A stretch of 64,000 nt of DNA from Glycomyces dulcitolivorans (GCF_003265355.1 NZ_QFRW01000096.1:36088-100087), one strand, 5' to 3'; counted from the stretch's first letter, positions 1-8,865 are shown. The notes: generated by a model from the sequence alone, not told the origin. Program-made: numbers and translations.

Positions 1-1428
1 TATGAACGGATCGCGGCATTGGACGTGACCGCCGCCCTCATGGAGCGCGCCGGCGTCGATCAGTCCGACTTCGCATCCGATTTCGGGCAGAACGAGTCCC
101 GTGAACGTCTCATCCAAACGGCCGAGACCATCGCGGGCGAGTTGACCGAGGTGCTGAAAGCGATCATGACCCGTGCCCACAACTCCGACGACGAGGCCGC
201 CGCCGTTCTCAAGTCGGTCGTGGACACCCCGGCAGAGCAGCCGCCGCCTCTCGGCGCCACCTACGACGACCTCATCGAGGAGTACGAGAAAGCCGATGCC
301 GAGCGGAATCGGGATTTCCTATACGCGCTCGCTTCGGATGAGTCCGAGGCCACCGCAGGCGGAGTCAACGACTGGTGGGCGAGCCTGACCGACGAGGAGC
401 GGACGGCACTGATCGACTCGCATCCGGAACTCGTCGGCGGCCTCGACGGCATTCCCTCCGACACGCGGGACTCCGTCAACCGGGACCTGCTCGACGCATC
501 GATTCCGAACCTGGAAGACAAGATCTCGGCCCTGGAGACGCAGATCGCGTTGATGGAGGAGGGCGGTTCACCGTACGGTTCGTACGAGAACGCGGACATG
601 GTCGAACTCCAGGCCGACCTCGCCGAGGCGCGGGCCCGGCTGGACAACGCGGAGGCCTTGCAGGCCGCTCTCGCCAATGGGTCCGATTCGGGCGCACCAC
701 TGCTCCTCGTCGACTTCGACCTCAGCGAAGACGGCAATGCCGTGGTCTCGGTCGGCAACCCGGACACCGCAGAGCACACTGCGGTCTACGTTCCGGGGAC
801 CACCTCGGACATGCAGGGCATCGACGGCCTGATCTCGGACGTGAGCGTCATGCAGTACGACGCGGACAAGGCGGGCAACGGGGAGACCGCCGTGACGTTG
901 TGGTTGGACTACGACGCCCCCGACGGCGCCTACCCCACTCACAACGGCGGTGTCGACCCCGAAGCATGGCACACCGATCAGGCGCTGGAAGCGAGGAGCG
1001 GCCTCAACTCGTACCTCGAAGGCCTCTCCGCCACGCATGACGGCGAATCGCACACCACAGTGCTCGGCCACTCCTACGGCAGCGCAGTGGTGGGTGCAAC
1101 CGCGGCCGAATATCAGATCGACGCCGACCAGATCATCGACTTCGCCAGCCCCGGTTTGATGGTCGAGACCGCCGATGAGCTGAGTGTCGGCGGAGACGAC
1201 GTCTGGTCTACCAGGGCCGAGGGGGACGTCATCAACGCCGCCGTGCTGACAGGCGCGCTCGGTGCCGATCCGACCGGTGAGTACTACGGCGGCAACACGT
1301 TCGATGCCGACACGATCGGTGGGAACTCAATCGATATTCACAGCGGATACCTGAAGGAGAACGCCGATGATGAGCCGAACCGGGCGCGGACCACGATGGC
1401 CGAGATCATCACCGGCCAGAAGGACTGA
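1..1428 (+). CDS. DUF1023 alpha/beta hydrolase (5'-truncated by window edge)
   Basis: The reading frame is open to the first base, so the true start lies outside the window; a TTG at 19 is only the first possible start seen. The last third is a DUF1023 alpha/beta-hydrolase domain: a YVPGTTSD strand, then the nucleophile elbow GHSYG at about residue 356, then an FASPG strand. The first 160 residues are helical and acidic, like the WXG100-type heads often found in front of this domain. The substrate is unknown; such proteins are usually thought to be exported or surface esterases. The lipoprotein gene begins 8 bp downstream, so the two are probably co-transcribed. Confidence 0.85.
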   Translation, partial: YERIAALDVTAALMERAGVDQSDFASDFGQNESRERLIQTAETIAGELTEVLKAIMTRAHNSDDEAAAVLKSVVDTPAEQPPPLGATYDDLIEEYEKADAERNRDFLYALASDESEATAGGVNDWWASLTDEERTALIDSHPELVGGLDGIPSDTRDSVNRDLLDASIPNLEDKISALETQIALMEEGGSPYGSYENADMVELQADLAEARARLDNAEALQAALANGSDSGAPLLLVDFDLSEDGNAVVSVGNPDTAEHTAVYVPGTTSDMQGIDGLISDVSVMQYDADKAGNGETAVTLWLDYDAPDGAYPTHNGGVDPEAWHTDQALEARSGLNSYLEGLSATHDGESHTTVLGHSYGSAVVGATAAEYQIDADQIIDFASPGLMVETADELSVGGDDVWSTRAEGDVINAAVLTGALGADPTGEYYGGNTFDADTIGGNSIDIHSGYLKENADDEPNRARTTMAEIITGQKD

Positions 1429-1436
1429 GTGATCCC

Positions 1437-2075
1437 ATGCGATCCCGAATCTGCGCGCTGCTCTCAATTCCCGCTCTCGCCCTCGGAGGATGCTCGATGT
1501 TCCAAGACCCCCCGCCAGATCGCGAGTTCGATGAGGCGGAAGCCTATCCGCTCATGGAGCAGATCGTGCTCGACACCATCTCGGAACTTCCGGACTTCCC
1601 CGGTTTCGAGAAGCGGATCTACCTCCGGCCTGAAGACTGTGCCGAAGCGCTCGGAAGCGGCTATGAAGGTTGGGTCGCCCTCGAAATCAGCTACACGTTC
1701 AGCGATGCGACCTCCTCATTGCCGCTGGTCCGGACGGACTACACCATGCTCCTCCGCGAGCAGTGGGAGTCTGAGGGCTACAACATCCACCGAGACGACA
1801 TCGCACTCGATACCGGTCGCGGGTCCCTGGAGGCGGAGCGGCCGGACGGAATCAACCTGTGGTGGTGGGTCGCCGACAGCGTATCCCTGACCTTGCAGAC
1901 CGGATGCATCCCCGCCACCGAGGGGTTCGACAAGCCCGACTACATCCCCCCTGCCGGTGGTGTCCTCCCCGAGAGCGACCCGGCGGCCCAGAACCGCATG
2001 AATCCCCCGGAGAGCTCAACCAGCAAGGCCATCGACCCGTTCGCCACCACTTCCGAGAGCCCCAGCGGTGGTTGA
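1437..2075 (+). CDS. Putative lipoprotein, 212 aa
   Basis: The N-terminus has two arginines, a hydrophobic stretch and the lipobox LGGC, with the lipidated Cys at about residue 19, so the mature protein should be anchored on the outer face of the membrane. The rest is acidic and matches no family I recognise. The C-terminal 40 residues are rich in Pro, Ser and Thr and probably disordered. It starts 8 bp after the DUF1023 gene with no clear ribosome binding site, which suggests translational coupling. It may work with that hydrolase, but this rests on position only. Confidence 0.8.
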   Translation: MRSRICALLSIPALALGGCSMFQDPPPDREFDEAEAYPLMEQIVLDTISELPDFPGFEKRIYLRPEDCAEALGSGYEGWVALEISYTFSDATSSLPLVRTDYTMLLREQWESEGYNIHRDDIALDTGRGSLEAERPDGINLWWWVADSVSLTLQTGCIPATEGFDKPDYIPPAGGVLPESDPAAQNRMNPPESSTSKAIDPFATTSESPSGG

Positions 2076-2093
2076 GAATCGAAAGGAAACACG

Positions 2094-2299
2094 ATGCTCC
2101 ACCGAGTTGACAGGGCTTCCCTGAACGGGCAAACTATCGCCGATCCCAAAGAGGCGAGTCCAGTTGTTCTCACTTCTCGACGCCGTTCGGTTTCTGAGCG
2201 GGAAGGCTTCGATTCCTGAGATTCTCGATCACGGTCCACGTCGTCCCGGACAACCGCTTCGATAGTATCGAGCAGCTTGCCGGCTATCTGGCGAACTGA
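2094..2299 (+). pseudogene. Small third gene of the operon, broken by two frameshifts
   Basis: An ATG with a good ribosome binding site (GAAAGGA, 6 bp spacing) sits 18 bp after the lipoprotein stop. The frame from it codes 41 residues and stops at 2217-2219. A second frame (about 2176-2235, reading LDAVRFLSGKASIPEILDHG) and then a third (about 2227-2299, reading HVVPDNRFDSIEQLAGYLAN and a stop) continue as convincing protein. Joining the three gives one protein of roughly 70 residues, as expected for a gene hit by two single-base indels. The family is not recognised. A sequencing error is an alternative explanation. Confidence 0.5.
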
Positions 2300-2608
2300 C
2301 AATCGTCGCCGCTTTGCGGAGACGCTGTTCAACTCAGGCAGCGAGGGTTAGTTGAGGCACATCGCGAAGGCAATAGCAATGCCGGCGTTGACGACATGAT
2401 CGCCAAGGGCCCGCAGGACGTTTTCAAGGTCCGCCGCCAGGAGGGCATATTCGTGGCCGCGCCCGAGATCATAGAAAATCCAAAGCATGCCGAAGAGCTG
2501 AATTCCAAGCACATCATACTGAGCAATGCGAATTTCCGAGCGAGCTGATATTCAAGTACGAAGTCGATACCGAGAGTTCCAGTCCTGAGAACTCTAGAAT
2601 CCAACCAT
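2300..2608 (+). other. Intergenic stretch with possible gene debris
   Basis: No convincing intact gene is seen. One frame is open from 2300 to 2548; its last 50 codons (from an ATG at 2396) read like a real C-terminus with normal amino-acid composition, but there is no ribosome binding site. It could be the end of a decayed gene. Base composition falls clearly below the GC of the flanking genes from here on. Confidence 0.35.
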
Positions 2609-3322
2609 TTGTCGCATAACAGTAGCACAGAAACATGGTCAGAATTTCAATTGACCATCAACCCGGAAGAACTCGAATTGATCTCATATTTCTTGATTCC
2701 CTTGGCCCTATTGATGTTGTTCATTGCGAACCGGATCGGGATACAAACGGGACTTCGACTGGGATTCTCTCAATACGACCAGGCCGCACTGACCTCAAAT
2801 CTTATGGAAAAGCAGCTCACGATCTTGCATGAGCAGCATCGACTTCACATCGAAGATCAGCGTCGCCAGAGATTTGAGGAACGGACTGAAATCGCGTACG
2901 AGGCACTATCTCAATGGCTGCATAGCCTACGCCAAGCAGTGGATTTGGTCCAAGATGGCTGCCAAGGTGAGCTGCAGGATCTAGAACGGGCGCGCGCGCA
3001 GCTCGAACGCTGGCCATGGGACACACTTCGGGCTCCTTTGCAGATCGCCCCATATGAACCCTACTGGAGCCCAGAGATCTGGTACCAGCTCGCCCGTTTT
3101 CAAGAAATATCCGCAAGGTTCAGCTTTGATGCGAGACTCGCATTGACCGCAAGAGAACTGCTCCTCAATTCAAAAGAAGAGCGCTGCTACTGGTTCCCCT
3201 ATGAATTGGAGAAACTTTGGGAATCATGCTCGGATCTGCGAAAGACTTTGGATACCATAGTACGCCAGAGCCGCCGTGACCTCAAGGAGGGAATCGAAGT
3301 TGCAGGAGAGACCAACTCCTGA
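2609..3322 (+). CDS. Hypothetical single-pass membrane protein, 237 aa
   Basis: The TTG start at 2609 is the first in frame and leaves about 20 residues before one strong membrane segment (about residues 25-45, rich in Leu, Ile and Phe). After it come about 190 residues of charged, mostly helical sequence with many Glu, Gln and Arg, possibly partly coiled coil, presumably cytoplasmic. No family is recognised. Codon use is much more A/T-rich than in the surrounding genes, as in its convergent neighbour, which suggests recent acquisition. Its last 124 bp overlap the 3' end of that neighbour on the other strand, so one of the two ends may be misread. Confidence 0.55.
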   Translation: MSHNSSTETWSEFQLTINPEELELISYFLIPLALLMLFIANRIGIQTGLRLGFSQYDQAALTSNLMEKQLTILHEQHRLHIEDQRRQRFEERTEIAYEALSQWLHSLRQAVDLVQDGCQGELQDLERARAQLERWPWDTLRAPLQIAPYEPYWSPEIWYQLARFQEISARFSFDARLALTARELLLNSKEERCYWFPYELEKLWESCSDLRKTLDTIVRQSRRDLKEGIEVAGETNS

Positions 3323-4068
3323 TCTTCTTGCACCGCTTCAACGTAGAGCGGGGTTGCAACAACAAGTCTCTGTCCATACCGTGCCTGCTCGACATTTCGC
3401 AGGACGCGTGCGTAACCCCGGAGTCTTCCTCGTTGAGAAGGGGTCTGATCTCGGATTGCCATGTGGTGAATGATCTCGGCCTGGTCATCCAATGAGCCAT
3501 AGCCTTGGCAGGAGATGAGCTCTTCTGGGAGGGTGGGAATCGCGAACATGCCTTCTTTCTCACGCTGATGCAGCTCGAGAATTACGTCATACATCCACTC
3601 GCTTCCCGAGCCACTCCTCCCCATCGTCATTCCAACACGTTCAGTAAGATTGAATGATGAACCACATAGGAGGATTGCAAGATCTCGCTCTTGGCCGATC
3701 TCATGCTTCCATCGCAGTCCCGCAAATACAGCTACGTCATCTGAACGACTGCCAGTATCCCTCCGAAGGGTACTGGATCCGAGGTCGAGGTCAAAGCGAA
3801 CCCATTGATGCACTCGGATTCGTGGATCCACGATATCATCGATAACAGTCTGGTCCAAATACCTCACCACATGATGAAGCTTCTTAAAATCTATTTCAGT
3901 TACGGATTGTTGTCGAGTTCGCTGATATTCAGCCTCGACGAAGTCAAGATTCGCCTTGATTCGCCATATGTCTTCCTTGACATTGAGTCCCTCGATCGCC
4001 CCGAACTCATTTGCCAACTTCAACGAAGAGAGATATCTCAATATCATGGGGTTCTTCCGCGAAAGCAT
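3199..4068 (-). CDS. Hypothetical protein, possibly DUF7019/SAVMC3_10250-like
   Basis: I chose the ATG at 4068 because a GGGGGA stretch lies about 10 bp before it; an upstream ATG at 4107 is open too. The protein (289 aa) begins with an ILRYLSSLKLAN strand. It has an LAILLCGSSFNLTE motif near the middle and a VVATPLYVEAVQ segment toward the end. This order (short Y-L-S start, then CGS, then S/T-P-LYV) recalls the actinobacterial DUF7019 or SAVMC3_10250 families, which have no known function. The match is from memory of motif order only. Codon use is A/T-rich compared with the flanking chromosome, so it is probably part of an acquired segment. Confidence 0.6.
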   Translation of the reverse strand: MLSRKNPMILRYLSSLKLANEFGAIEGLNVKEDIWRIKANLDFVEAEYQRTRQQSVTEIDFKKLHHVVRYLDQTVIDDIVDPRIRVHQWVRFDLDLGSSTLRRDTGSRSDDVAVFAGLRWKHEIGQERDLAILLCGSSFNLTERVGMTMGRSGSGSEWMYDVILELHQREKEGMFAIPTLPEELISCQGYGSLDDQAEIIHHMAIRDQTPSQRGRLRGYARVLRNVEQARYGQRLVVATPLYVEAVQEDQELVSPATSIPSLRSRRLWRTMVSKVFRRSEHDSQSFSNS

Positions 4069-4409
4069 TAAGATCCATCCCCCTAAGAACTCGCATTTCC
4101 ATAGCAAGGATAACCGAAACGGTGCATCAATGCACAGTTCGGCAAGACCTCACGTCGCGCGCACGTGAGCAGACCGCCCCGTGATGGTTCGCCTGACACA
4201 TATTTTCGGCCAAATGATGCGATCAGGACTGAATTATGAATTTTTACCAGAATTGCAGATACACAATTCTGTAGCCGCCTTCGAGGCGTCAAGCCCGCAG
4301 CGTCGACCGGATCGAGATCGAATCTTGGATCATTGCGGGTGGCTCCGCCCCTGCAGGTAAAGCCACGCGCACTGATCCGTGATCATCGAGATGAGCTCAA
4401 CGATCACTT
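4069..4409. other. Intergenic region between island gene and tRNA-Leu
   Basis: This stretch should hold the promoter of the minus-strand gene ending at 3199. It is AT-rich between about 4195 and 4275. No open frame with a start and ribosome binding site is seen. I looked for a copy of the tRNA-Leu 3' end that would mark an integration site and found none. Confidence 0.5.
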
Positions 4410-4494
4410 TGGTGCGCGAGGGGGGACTCGAACCCCCACGTCCTAGGACACAGGAACCTAAATCCTGCGCGTCTGCCAGTTCCGCCACTCGCGC
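4410..4494 (-). tRNA. tRNA-Leu (anticodon UAG), CCA encoded
   Basis: On the minus strand the sequence folds as a type II tRNA. It has a 7-bp acceptor stem GCGCGAG/CTCGCGC, an anticodon stem CAGGA/TCCTG with loop TTTAGGT (anticodon TAG), a long variable arm and a T arm with the loop TTCGAGT. The discriminator A is followed by an encoded CCA at 4412-4410. It reads CUA and related leucine codons. It lies at the border of the low-GC segment at 2.3-4.4 kb. Confidence 0.95.
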
Positions 4495-4650
4495 GGAGCG
4501 CGACGTGGCGGACCGAATGTACAGTCGCCGCTCGCGCGCCCTGCGGCCTCGCCGCGACCGGGGATGGGGCCGGTCGTGTGCGTGCCGATGCTCTCATTTG
4601 AGCAGCAACTAGTGTGTCACACGCCTGTACGCTGCCGTAGGCTGGTGCGG

Positions 4651-5379
4651 ATGACTCGACCTGACAAGCGCGCGGCCGACGAGCTGCGCCCCGTGAAGTT
4701 CACCCGCTCCTGGACCGACCACCCGGAAGGGTCGGTCCTCGTCGAATTCGGCCGCACCCGCGTGCTCTGCACCGCGACGGTCACGCCGGGCGTGCCGCGC
4801 TGGCGCCGCGGCTCGGGCGAGGGGTGGGTGACCGCCGAGTACTCGATGCTCCCGCGCTCCACGCACTCGCGGTCCGACCGCGAGTCGATCCGCGGCAAGA
4901 TCGGCGGCCGGACCCATGAGATCTCTCGCCTGATCGGGCGGTCGCTGCGCGCCTGCGTCGACTTCAAGGCCCTCGGCGAGAACACGATCACCCTCGACTG
5001 CGACGTGCTCCAGGCCGACGGCGGCACCCGCACCGCCTCGATCACCGGCGCCTACGTGGCGCTGCACGACGCGGTCGACTGGCTCAAGGAGCAGAAGCTC
5101 GCCCGCAAGCCCGACAAGATCCTCACCACCTCGGTGTCGGCGATCAGCGTCGGCGTCGTCAACGGCGTGCCGGTCCTGGACCTGCCGTACGAGGAGGACG
5201 TGGCCGCGTCGGTCGACATGAACGTCGTCTGCACCGGCGAGGGCGACTTCGTCGAGGTGCAGGGCACCGGCGAGGAGGCGGTCTTCAACCGCACCGAGCT
5301 CGACCAGCTCCTGGACCTGGCCCTCAAGGGCTGCAAGGAACTCGCCGGCCTCCAGGCCCGGACCCTCCTGACCTCATGA
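4651..5379 (+). CDS. rph: Ribonuclease PH
   Basis: RNase PH trims tRNA 3' ends by phosphorolysis in the cytoplasm. The protein is 242 residues, normal for the family, starting MTRPDKR at an internal ATG that fits family length better than the upstream start at 4564. Family hallmarks are visible: the R-P-V-F/K-type N-terminus, [50 protein letters not shown] and [15 protein letters not shown]. It overlaps rdgB by 4 bp (ATGA), the usual actinobacterial rph-rdgB pair. Confidence 0.97.
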   Translation: MTRPDKRAADELRPVKFTRSWTDHPEGSVLVEFGRTRVLCTATVTPGVPRWRRGSGEGWVTAEYSMLPRSTHSRSDRESIRGKIGGRTHEISRLIGRSLRACVDFKALGENTITLDCDVLQADGGTRTASITGAYVALHDAVDWLKEQKLARKPDKILTTSVSAISVGVVNGVPVLDLPYEEDVAASVDMNVVCTGEGDFVEVQGTGEEAVFNRTELDQLLDLALKGCKELAGLQARTLLTS

Positions 5380-5963
5380 GGGTGCTCCTGGCGACCCGCA
5401 ACGCGGGCAAGGTGGACGAGCTGCGCCAGATCCTGGCCGAGGCCGCCCCCCACGTCGAACTCGTCGGCCTCGACGCGGTCGAGGAGTACCCCGAGACCCC
5501 CGAGACCGAGCTGACCTTCGCCGGGAACGCGCTGCTGAAGGCCCGCGACGGCGTCAAGCACACCGGCCTGGCGACGATCGCCGACGACTCCGGCCTGGCC
5601 GTGGACGCCCTCAACGGCATGCCCGGCGTGCTCTCGGCCCGCTGGGCCGGCAGCACGAACAAGGACGACGCGGCGAACAACGCCCTGCTGCTCGACCAGC
5701 TCGCCGACGTCCCCGACGGCCTGCGCTCGGCGCAGTTCGTGTGCGCGGCCGCGATCGTGCGGCCCGACGGGCGCGAGCTCGTCGTCCACGGCGAGATGCC
5801 CGGCCGCGTGATCCGCGAACCGAAGGGCGCCAACGGGTTCGGTTACGACCCGCTGTTCGTCCCCGACGGGTTCGAGCTCACCAGCGCGGAGATATCCGCG
5901 GCGGAGAAGAACGCGATCTCCCACCGCGGCAAGGCATTCCGCGAGCTTGCGAGCAGAATCTGA
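5376..5963 (+). CDS. rdgB: RdgB/HAM1 non-canonical purine NTP pyrophosphatase
   Basis: It hydrolyses dITP, XTP and related faulty nucleotides to monophosphates, keeping them out of DNA and RNA. The 195-residue protein opens with the family motif [15 protein letters not shown]. It also has [23 protein letters not shown] and the C-terminal FGYDPLF and [12 protein letters not shown] motifs. It is translationally coupled to rph by a 4 bp overlap, and a terminator hairpin follows at 6001. Confidence 0.97.
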   Translation: MRVLLATRNAGKVDELRQILAEAAPHVELVGLDAVEEYPETPETELTFAGNALLKARDGVKHTGLATIADDSGLAVDALNGMPGVLSARWAGSTNKDDAANNALLLDQLADVPDGLRSAQFVCAAAIVRPDGRELVVHGEMPGRVIREPKGANGFGYDPLFVPDGFELTSAEISAAEKNAISHRGKAFRELASRI

Positions 5964-6000
5964 AGCACAGTAGGGAACTGGCGACGAAGATCTGAAGGAA

Positions 6001-6025
6001 GAGGCGGCCTCCGGGCCGCCTCTTT
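6001..6025. terminator. Bidirectional intrinsic terminator
   Basis: A 9-bp GC stem (GAGGCGGCC/GGCCGCCTC) with loop TCCG is followed by TTT. It sits between the convergent rdgB and peroxiredoxin genes and can serve both. Confidence 0.85.
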
Positions 6026-6477
6026 CACTTCCTCGCGTTGAGGATCTCCAGGGCCTTGTCCGCGTGGGCGCGCATGTTCATCTCGCTCTTGACGACGCCG
6101 ATGACCTCGCGGCCGGCACCGATGACGAACGTCTTGCGCTTGGTCGGGACGATCGTGATCTTGCGCCGGACCCCGAACTCCTCGGCGACCGCGCCGTCGG
6201 CGTCGGACAGGAGCGGGTAGCCCAGCGAGTGCTTCTGCGAGAACTCGGCCTGGCGCGCGACCGCGTCGGTGGAGATGCCGACCGGGGTGGCGCCCAGCTC
6301 GCCGAACTCGGCGGCCAGGTCGCGGAAGTGGCAGGCCTCGGCGGTGCAGCCCGCCGACATGGCGAGCGGGTAGAAGAACAGCACGACCGGGCCGTCGGCG
6401 ACGAGGTCGTCGAGGCTCCGCGGCTTGCCCGTCTCGTCGTCGAGCGTGAATGCCGGGGCGGTGTCTCCGATGTCCAT
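6025..6477 (-). CDS. Bcp/PrxQ-type peroxiredoxin
   Basis: This is a cytoplasmic thiol peroxidase of 150 residues that reduces peroxides. The ATG at 6477 gives the family start MDIGDTAPAFTLDD; the frame is open farther up to 6543, but that stretch does not look like protein. The peroxidatic Cys is in SAGCTAEACHFRD, and the second Cys five residues later is the likely resolving Cys. The usual TPGC is SAGC here, so Ser stands in for the conserved Thr of PxxxTxxC; Ser occurs there in other peroxiredoxins. It stands alone, convergent with rdgB. Confidence 0.92.
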   Translation of the reverse strand: MDIGDTAPAFTLDDETGKPRSLDDLVADGPVVLFFYPLAMSAGCTAEACHFRDLAAEFGELGATPVGISTDAVARQAEFSQKHSLGYPLLSDADGAVAEEFGVRRKITIVPTKRKTFVIGAGREVIGVVKSEMNMRAHADKALEILNARK

Positions 6478-6623
6478 GACGCCCAGTCTATCCACGTGCC
6501 CGGCTTGCGCCATCCGTCCGCAAGGGGGGCGATTGCGCTTCACGCCTCAATATAGATACACTCGAATATAGCAATTCGCGTCAGCAGCAGTCCAAAAGAT
6601 CGCGCGGGCTCGCAGGGCCTGGT

Positions 6624-6637
6624 TGGGAGCGCTCCAG
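6624..6637 (+). promoter_or_regulatory. CebR-like operator upstream of LPMO gene
   Basis: TGGGAGCGCTCCAG matches 12 of 14 positions of the TGGGAGCGCTCCCA palindrome bound by the LacI-family cellobiose repressor CebR in Streptomyces. It lies 22 bp before the start codon of a secreted cellulose/chitin-active enzyme, where a bound repressor would block transcription. Confidence 0.75.
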
Positions 6638-6658
6638 AACCGGCAAGGGAGTTACTCC

Positions 6659-7789
6659 ATGTCCACTACCGCCACGGCGGTGCTCGGCGGCAGACGCCGC
6701 CGCATCGCCGCCGTCATGTCGATGGTCCTGGCCGCCGTTGCGGCCCTGACGATCTCGACGCTATTCACGAAGAGCGACGCCGAAGCGCACGGGGCGACCG
6801 TGTTCCCGGGCTCTCGCCAGTACCTGTGCTACTTCGACGCGCTCGGCGGCAACGGCGCGCTCGACCCGTACAACGAGGCCTGCCAGTCCGCGCTGGACCA
6901 GGGCGGGGCCACCCCGTTCTACAACTGGTTCGGCAACCTCGACTCCAACGGCGCGGGCCGGACCGTCGGGTACATCCCCGACGGCCAGATCTGCAACGGC
7001 GGCGGCCGCGGCCCGTACGACTTCTCGGCGTTCAACGACCCCGGCGACTGGCCCAAGACCCACGTGACCGCGGGCGCGACCGTCCAGTGGCGCTACAACA
7101 ACTGGGCCCACCACCCCGGCAAGTTCGACCTGTACATCACCAAGGACGGATGGGACCCGAACCAGCCGCTGGCCTGGGACGACCTGGAGAAGTTCCAGAC
7201 CTTCACCAACCCGGCCTCCAACGGCGGGCCCGGCAGCAACGACCACTACTACTACGCGAACCTGACGCTCCCGCAGAAGTCCGGCTACCACATGGTGTTC
7301 ACGCACTGGGTGCGCTCGGACTCGAACGAGAACTTCTACGCGTGCTCCGACGTGGTCTTCGACGGCGGCAACGGCCAGATCTCCGGCGTCCGCGCGGGCA
7401 CGAGCTTCCCGGGCAACGACGGCGGCGTCGTCTCCCCCAGCACCAACCCGACGAGCCCGACCACCAGCCCGACGGGCAACCCGACCGGGGCCTGCACCGC
7501 GACCGCGGCCGTCTCCTCCTGGAGCGGCGGCGCGACGGTGAACATCACCGTCAAGAACAACGGCACCACACCGGTGAGCAACTGGATGATCCACTGGCTG
7601 TGGCCCCCGAACTCGGGGATCACGATCAGGGACTACTGGAGCTCGACCATAACGTCGATGGCCGACATGCAGATGGCCGGTCCAGCCGCATGGAACGGCA
7701 CCATCAACGCGAACGGATCGGTGAACTTCGGCTTCAACGTCACGGGCAACCTGACGACGATGCCGGCGATGGAATGCATCCCGGGATGA
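6659..7789 (+). CDS. AA10 lytic polysaccharide monooxygenase with CBM2
   Basis: This secreted copper enzyme should oxidatively cleave crystalline cellulose or chitin. The ATG at 6659 follows AAGGGAG; an ATG at 6623 lies inside the operator and is unlikely. A basic-hydrophobic signal peptide ends at A-E-A, leaving His44 as the mature N-terminus, the first ligand of the copper histidine brace. The second is in NNWAHHPGKF. The AA10 domain covers about 44-255, a Ser/Thr/Pro linker 255-275, and a CBM2 domain 278-376 with flanking Cys and conserved Trp residues. The CBM2 favours cellulose over chitin as target. The CebR-like site just upstream fits induction by cellobiose. Confidence 0.95.
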   Translation: MSTTATAVLGGRRRRIAAVMSMVLAAVAALTISTLFTKSDAEAHGATVFPGSRQYLCYFDALGGNGALDPYNEACQSALDQGGATPFYNWFGNLDSNGAGRTVGYIPDGQICNGGGRGPYDFSAFNDPGDWPKTHVTAGATVQWRYNNWAHHPGKFDLYITKDGWDPNQPLAWDDLEKFQTFTNPASNGGPGSNDHYYYANLTLPQKSGYHMVFTHWVRSDSNENFYACSDVVFDGGNGQISGVRAGTSFPGNDGGVVSPSTNPTSPTTSPTGNPTGACTATAAVSSWSGGATVNITVKNNGTTPVSNWMIHWLWPPNSGITIRDYWSSTITSMADMQMAGPAAWNGTINANGSVNFGFNVTGNLTTMPAMECIPG

Positions 7790-7923
7790 CAGCCGGGTGA
7801 TCGCTCCGGGTGACGACTTCACGTCCGGAACCTGAACGATCGTCGAAAAATCGCCGCTTCCGCTCCTCCCTCCGGGAACCCGCTGGAATACTCATTGCAG
7901 CAGGTCTTCCGGGGGGAGGAGCC

Positions 7924-8811
7924 ATGTCAGCAGCCGCAGCGGCACCCATGAGAGCCGCGACCGAAGAGCCCATGACCGCGTCCACACGTGCGGGCGCCGT
8001 CGTCCAGTACTACATCTCCAGCCAGGTCGACGCGCTCAACCGCGCGATCGCGGCCACCGAACGGCACGCGCCCGGCTCCGCCGGAGGCGTCCGCGCCGTG
8101 ATCCACCGTCTGCGCACGGCGATCCGCGGCTACGAGCACCTCTTCGCCGAGACCCCGCACGGGGGCCCGCAGCTCGACCAGCTGCTGGCGGCGCTCAAGC
8201 ACACCGAGGACCTCGAACGCCTCCGCGTCCACTTCGCCGACCGCTTCGACCAGCTCGGCCTCACGGTCGCCGAGTACCCGAAATGGTATGGCGCCCTTGA
8301 CGAGGAGGTCCGCGAGTCCTACCGGCAGATCGAACGGGTGCATTCGCAGGCGTGGGTCGCGGCCCTGCTCGGGCAGGTCCGGATGTTCGCCGAGCACGCG
8401 CGGTTCACCCGCGACGGCGACAAGCCCGCGTCCTCGCTCATGGCGGTCCTCTCCAAGTCGAAGATCCACCTGCTCGACACGTACGCGAAGATGAGCCACG
8501 CGACGGACCTCGTCGCCGCCCGCGACCAGATGCGGATCGCGGCCCGGGAGACGCACTTCCTCGCCGAGGCCGCCGAACCCGCGCTCGGCCGCGCCGCCGA
8601 CGAGATCATCGCGCCCGTGTCCGATCTGGGCCATCTCCTGGTCCAGTACCGGCAGGCCGTGGTCGCCCGCAACTGGCTCCTGCGGCTCCCGGGCGCCGAC
8701 CGCGCCGACCGGCTCTCCGCGAGCCTCGCGGACCTGGAGAAGGAGCACCTGCGCCAGCTCGGCGAGCAGATCGACGCCGCGACGGCAGACATGTCGGAGC
8801 GCTGGCAGTAG
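7924..8811 (+). CDS. CHAD domain protein
   Basis: The ATG at 7924 follows a strong GGGGGGAGGAG ribosome binding site; starts farther up lack one. The 295-residue protein is an all-helical CHAD domain: it begins with VVQYYISSQVDALNRAI and VRAVIHRLRTAIRGYEHLF, the conserved His/Arg/Lys-rich first helices, and has a second set of basic helices around residues 170-200. CHAD domains bind inorganic polyphosphate. No CYTH triphosphatase domain is fused or adjacent here. Confidence 0.88.
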   Translation: MSAAAAAPMRAATEEPMTASTRAGAVVQYYISSQVDALNRAIAATERHAPGSAGGVRAVIHRLRTAIRGYEHLFAETPHGGPQLDQLLAALKHTEDLERLRVHFADRFDQLGLTVAEYPKWYGALDEEVRESYRQIERVHSQAWVAALLGQVRMFAEHARFTRDGDKPASSLMAVLSKSKIHLLDTYAKMSHATDLVAARDQMRIAARETHFLAEAAEPALGRAADEIIAPVSDLGHLLVQYRQAVVARNWLLRLPGADRADRLSASLADLEKEHLRQLGEQIDAATADMSERWQ

Positions 8812-8821
8812 AAGAAAAGCG

Positions 8822-8853
8822 AACGGCGGGCACCCAGATGGGCGCCCGCCGTT
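8822..8853. terminator. Hairpin between CHAD gene and DUF885 gene
   Basis: An inverted repeat AACGGCGGGC/GCCCGCCGTT with inner CCC/GGG pairs lies between two convergent genes. There is no long T-tract, but the position fits a shared terminator. Confidence 0.7.
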
Positions 8854-8865
8854 GTCGTGTCTTGA

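Noticed and set aside
4395..4440. Attachment site (att) copy of the tRNA-Leu 3' end for the island
   Set aside because: No direct repeat of the tRNA 3' end was found at the other side of the low-GC segment, and there is no integrase gene.
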